A stretch of DNA of 64,000 bases from Croceicoccus mobilis (GTDB lineage: Bacteria > Pseudomonadota > Alphaproteobacteria > Sphingomonadales > Sphingomonadaceae), in contig NZ_LYWZ01000022.1 of NCBI RefSeq assembly GCF_001661965.1, forward strand, positions 62,001 through 126,000, given 5' to 3'. Under the pieces are notes generated by a model, which was not told where the DNA came from, did no database searches, and saw nothing but the letters and a program-made list of their open reading frames with translations. This document shows positions 63,887 to 64,000 of the stretch, piece by piece (the stretch's first letter is position 1; the number at the start of each line of letters is the position of its first letter). Position numbers and translations under genes: made by a program.

Positions 63887-64000
63887 GCCTCTTTCTCCAA
63901 CTCCCGCTTGGCGCTGGTGGCGGCGGCTGCGGCGGGTTTCGAGGCGGCCTTGGCAGGCGCCTTTTTATCAAGCCGGATGATATCCATCAGCGGCGTGCCG
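63883..64000 (-). CDS. C-terminal tail of the gene upstream of murC (5' part outside the window)
   Basis: The last 38 codons of a gene end in TGA overlapping the murC start (ATGA). The visible residues are [13 protein letters not shown] followed by a low-complexity Ala/Lys tail ([19 protein letters not shown]). Gene order in dcw clusters suggests murG, but the fragment has no diagnostic motif, so the identity rests on position only. Confidence 0.5.
   Translation of the reverse strand, partial: GTPLMDIIRLDKKAPAKAASKPAAAAATSAKRELEKEA

Noticed and set aside
1-64000. tRNA, rRNA, prophage or insertion sequence
   Set aside because: I read for T-arm patterns, transposase-like genes and terminal inverted repeats and saw none that could be supported; a covariance-model scan would be needed to exclude small RNAs.

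Overview
The window is a stretch of bacterial chromosome with high GC, very high coding density and strongly GC-biased third codon positions. Gene content and order point to an alphaproteobacterium, most likely Sphingomonadales (an Erythrobacteraceae/Sphingomonadaceae relative). The evidence is a MucR/Ros regulator, an L9 protein with an acidic tail, a class II DAHP synthase, a DUF721(DciA)-DsbA-SMC block and a NifU-TsaB-RimI-MucR-Fur-PlsC-MiaB-PhoH-YbeY-CorC block. This is inference from reading; no database search was possible. I see no rRNA or tRNA gene, prophage, transposase, CRISPR array or complete mobile element.

Layout. 1-6.3 kb: the 5' part of a KstD-like flavoprotein, a DUF465 protein, lepA, a PhaZ-like hydrolase and an adrenodoxin-reductase-type FprA. 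6.3-16.9 kb: dnaN, an orphan lipoprotein, an ldcA-fabD-fabG run, a Mur-ligase paralogue divergent from ldcA (a likely murein-recycling pair), an M28 peptidase, a DUF418 membrane protein and a GNAT. 17-20 kb: rpsF-rpsR-rplI, then AMP nucleosidase. 20-27 kb: a YbjN protein, a hydrolase, a marR-emrA-emrB efflux operon behind a perfect 20-bp palindrome, a GFA protein and asd. 27-30 kb: a small AT-rich orphan membrane gene, then the ergothioneine genes egtB-egtD. 30-34.5 kb: class II aroG, with a 14-bp tandem repeat at its stop codon, and a large M16 peptidase. 34.6-45.1 kb: the NifU-to-CorC block, interrupted by two divergent lipoprotein genes and ending in a LysR gene where lnt is often found. 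45.1-51.4 kb: a spacer with hairpins, two lipoproteins (one apparently without a canonical start codon), a cyclophilin, mgtE, DUF1489, nudC and mutY. 51.4-59.2 kb: dciA-like, two DsbA-like proteins, smc and two PH-domain membrane proteins. 59.2-64 kb: part of the division and cell-wall (dcw) cluster, murC-murB-ftsQ-ftsA, with no ddl between murB and ftsQ and no ftsZ after ftsA.

Functional themes are peptidoglycan synthesis and recycling (ldcA, mpl-like, murB, murC, ftsQ, ftsA), chromosome maintenance (dnaN, dciA-like, smc, mutY), translation and tRNA/rRNA modification (lepA, rpsF/R, rplI, tsaB, rimI, miaB, ybeY) and redox or thiol protection (ergothioneine genes, DsbA pair, FprA). Most of the window is conserved housekeeping. 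I did not find a convincing new multi-gene system. The items most worth a second look are the ldcA/Mur-ligase pair with its unusual P-loop, the lipoprotein with an apparent CTG start in a CTGA overlap, the three-frame stop repeat after aroG, the palindrome that fixes the marR start, the AT-rich orphan gene, and the broken dcw gene order.
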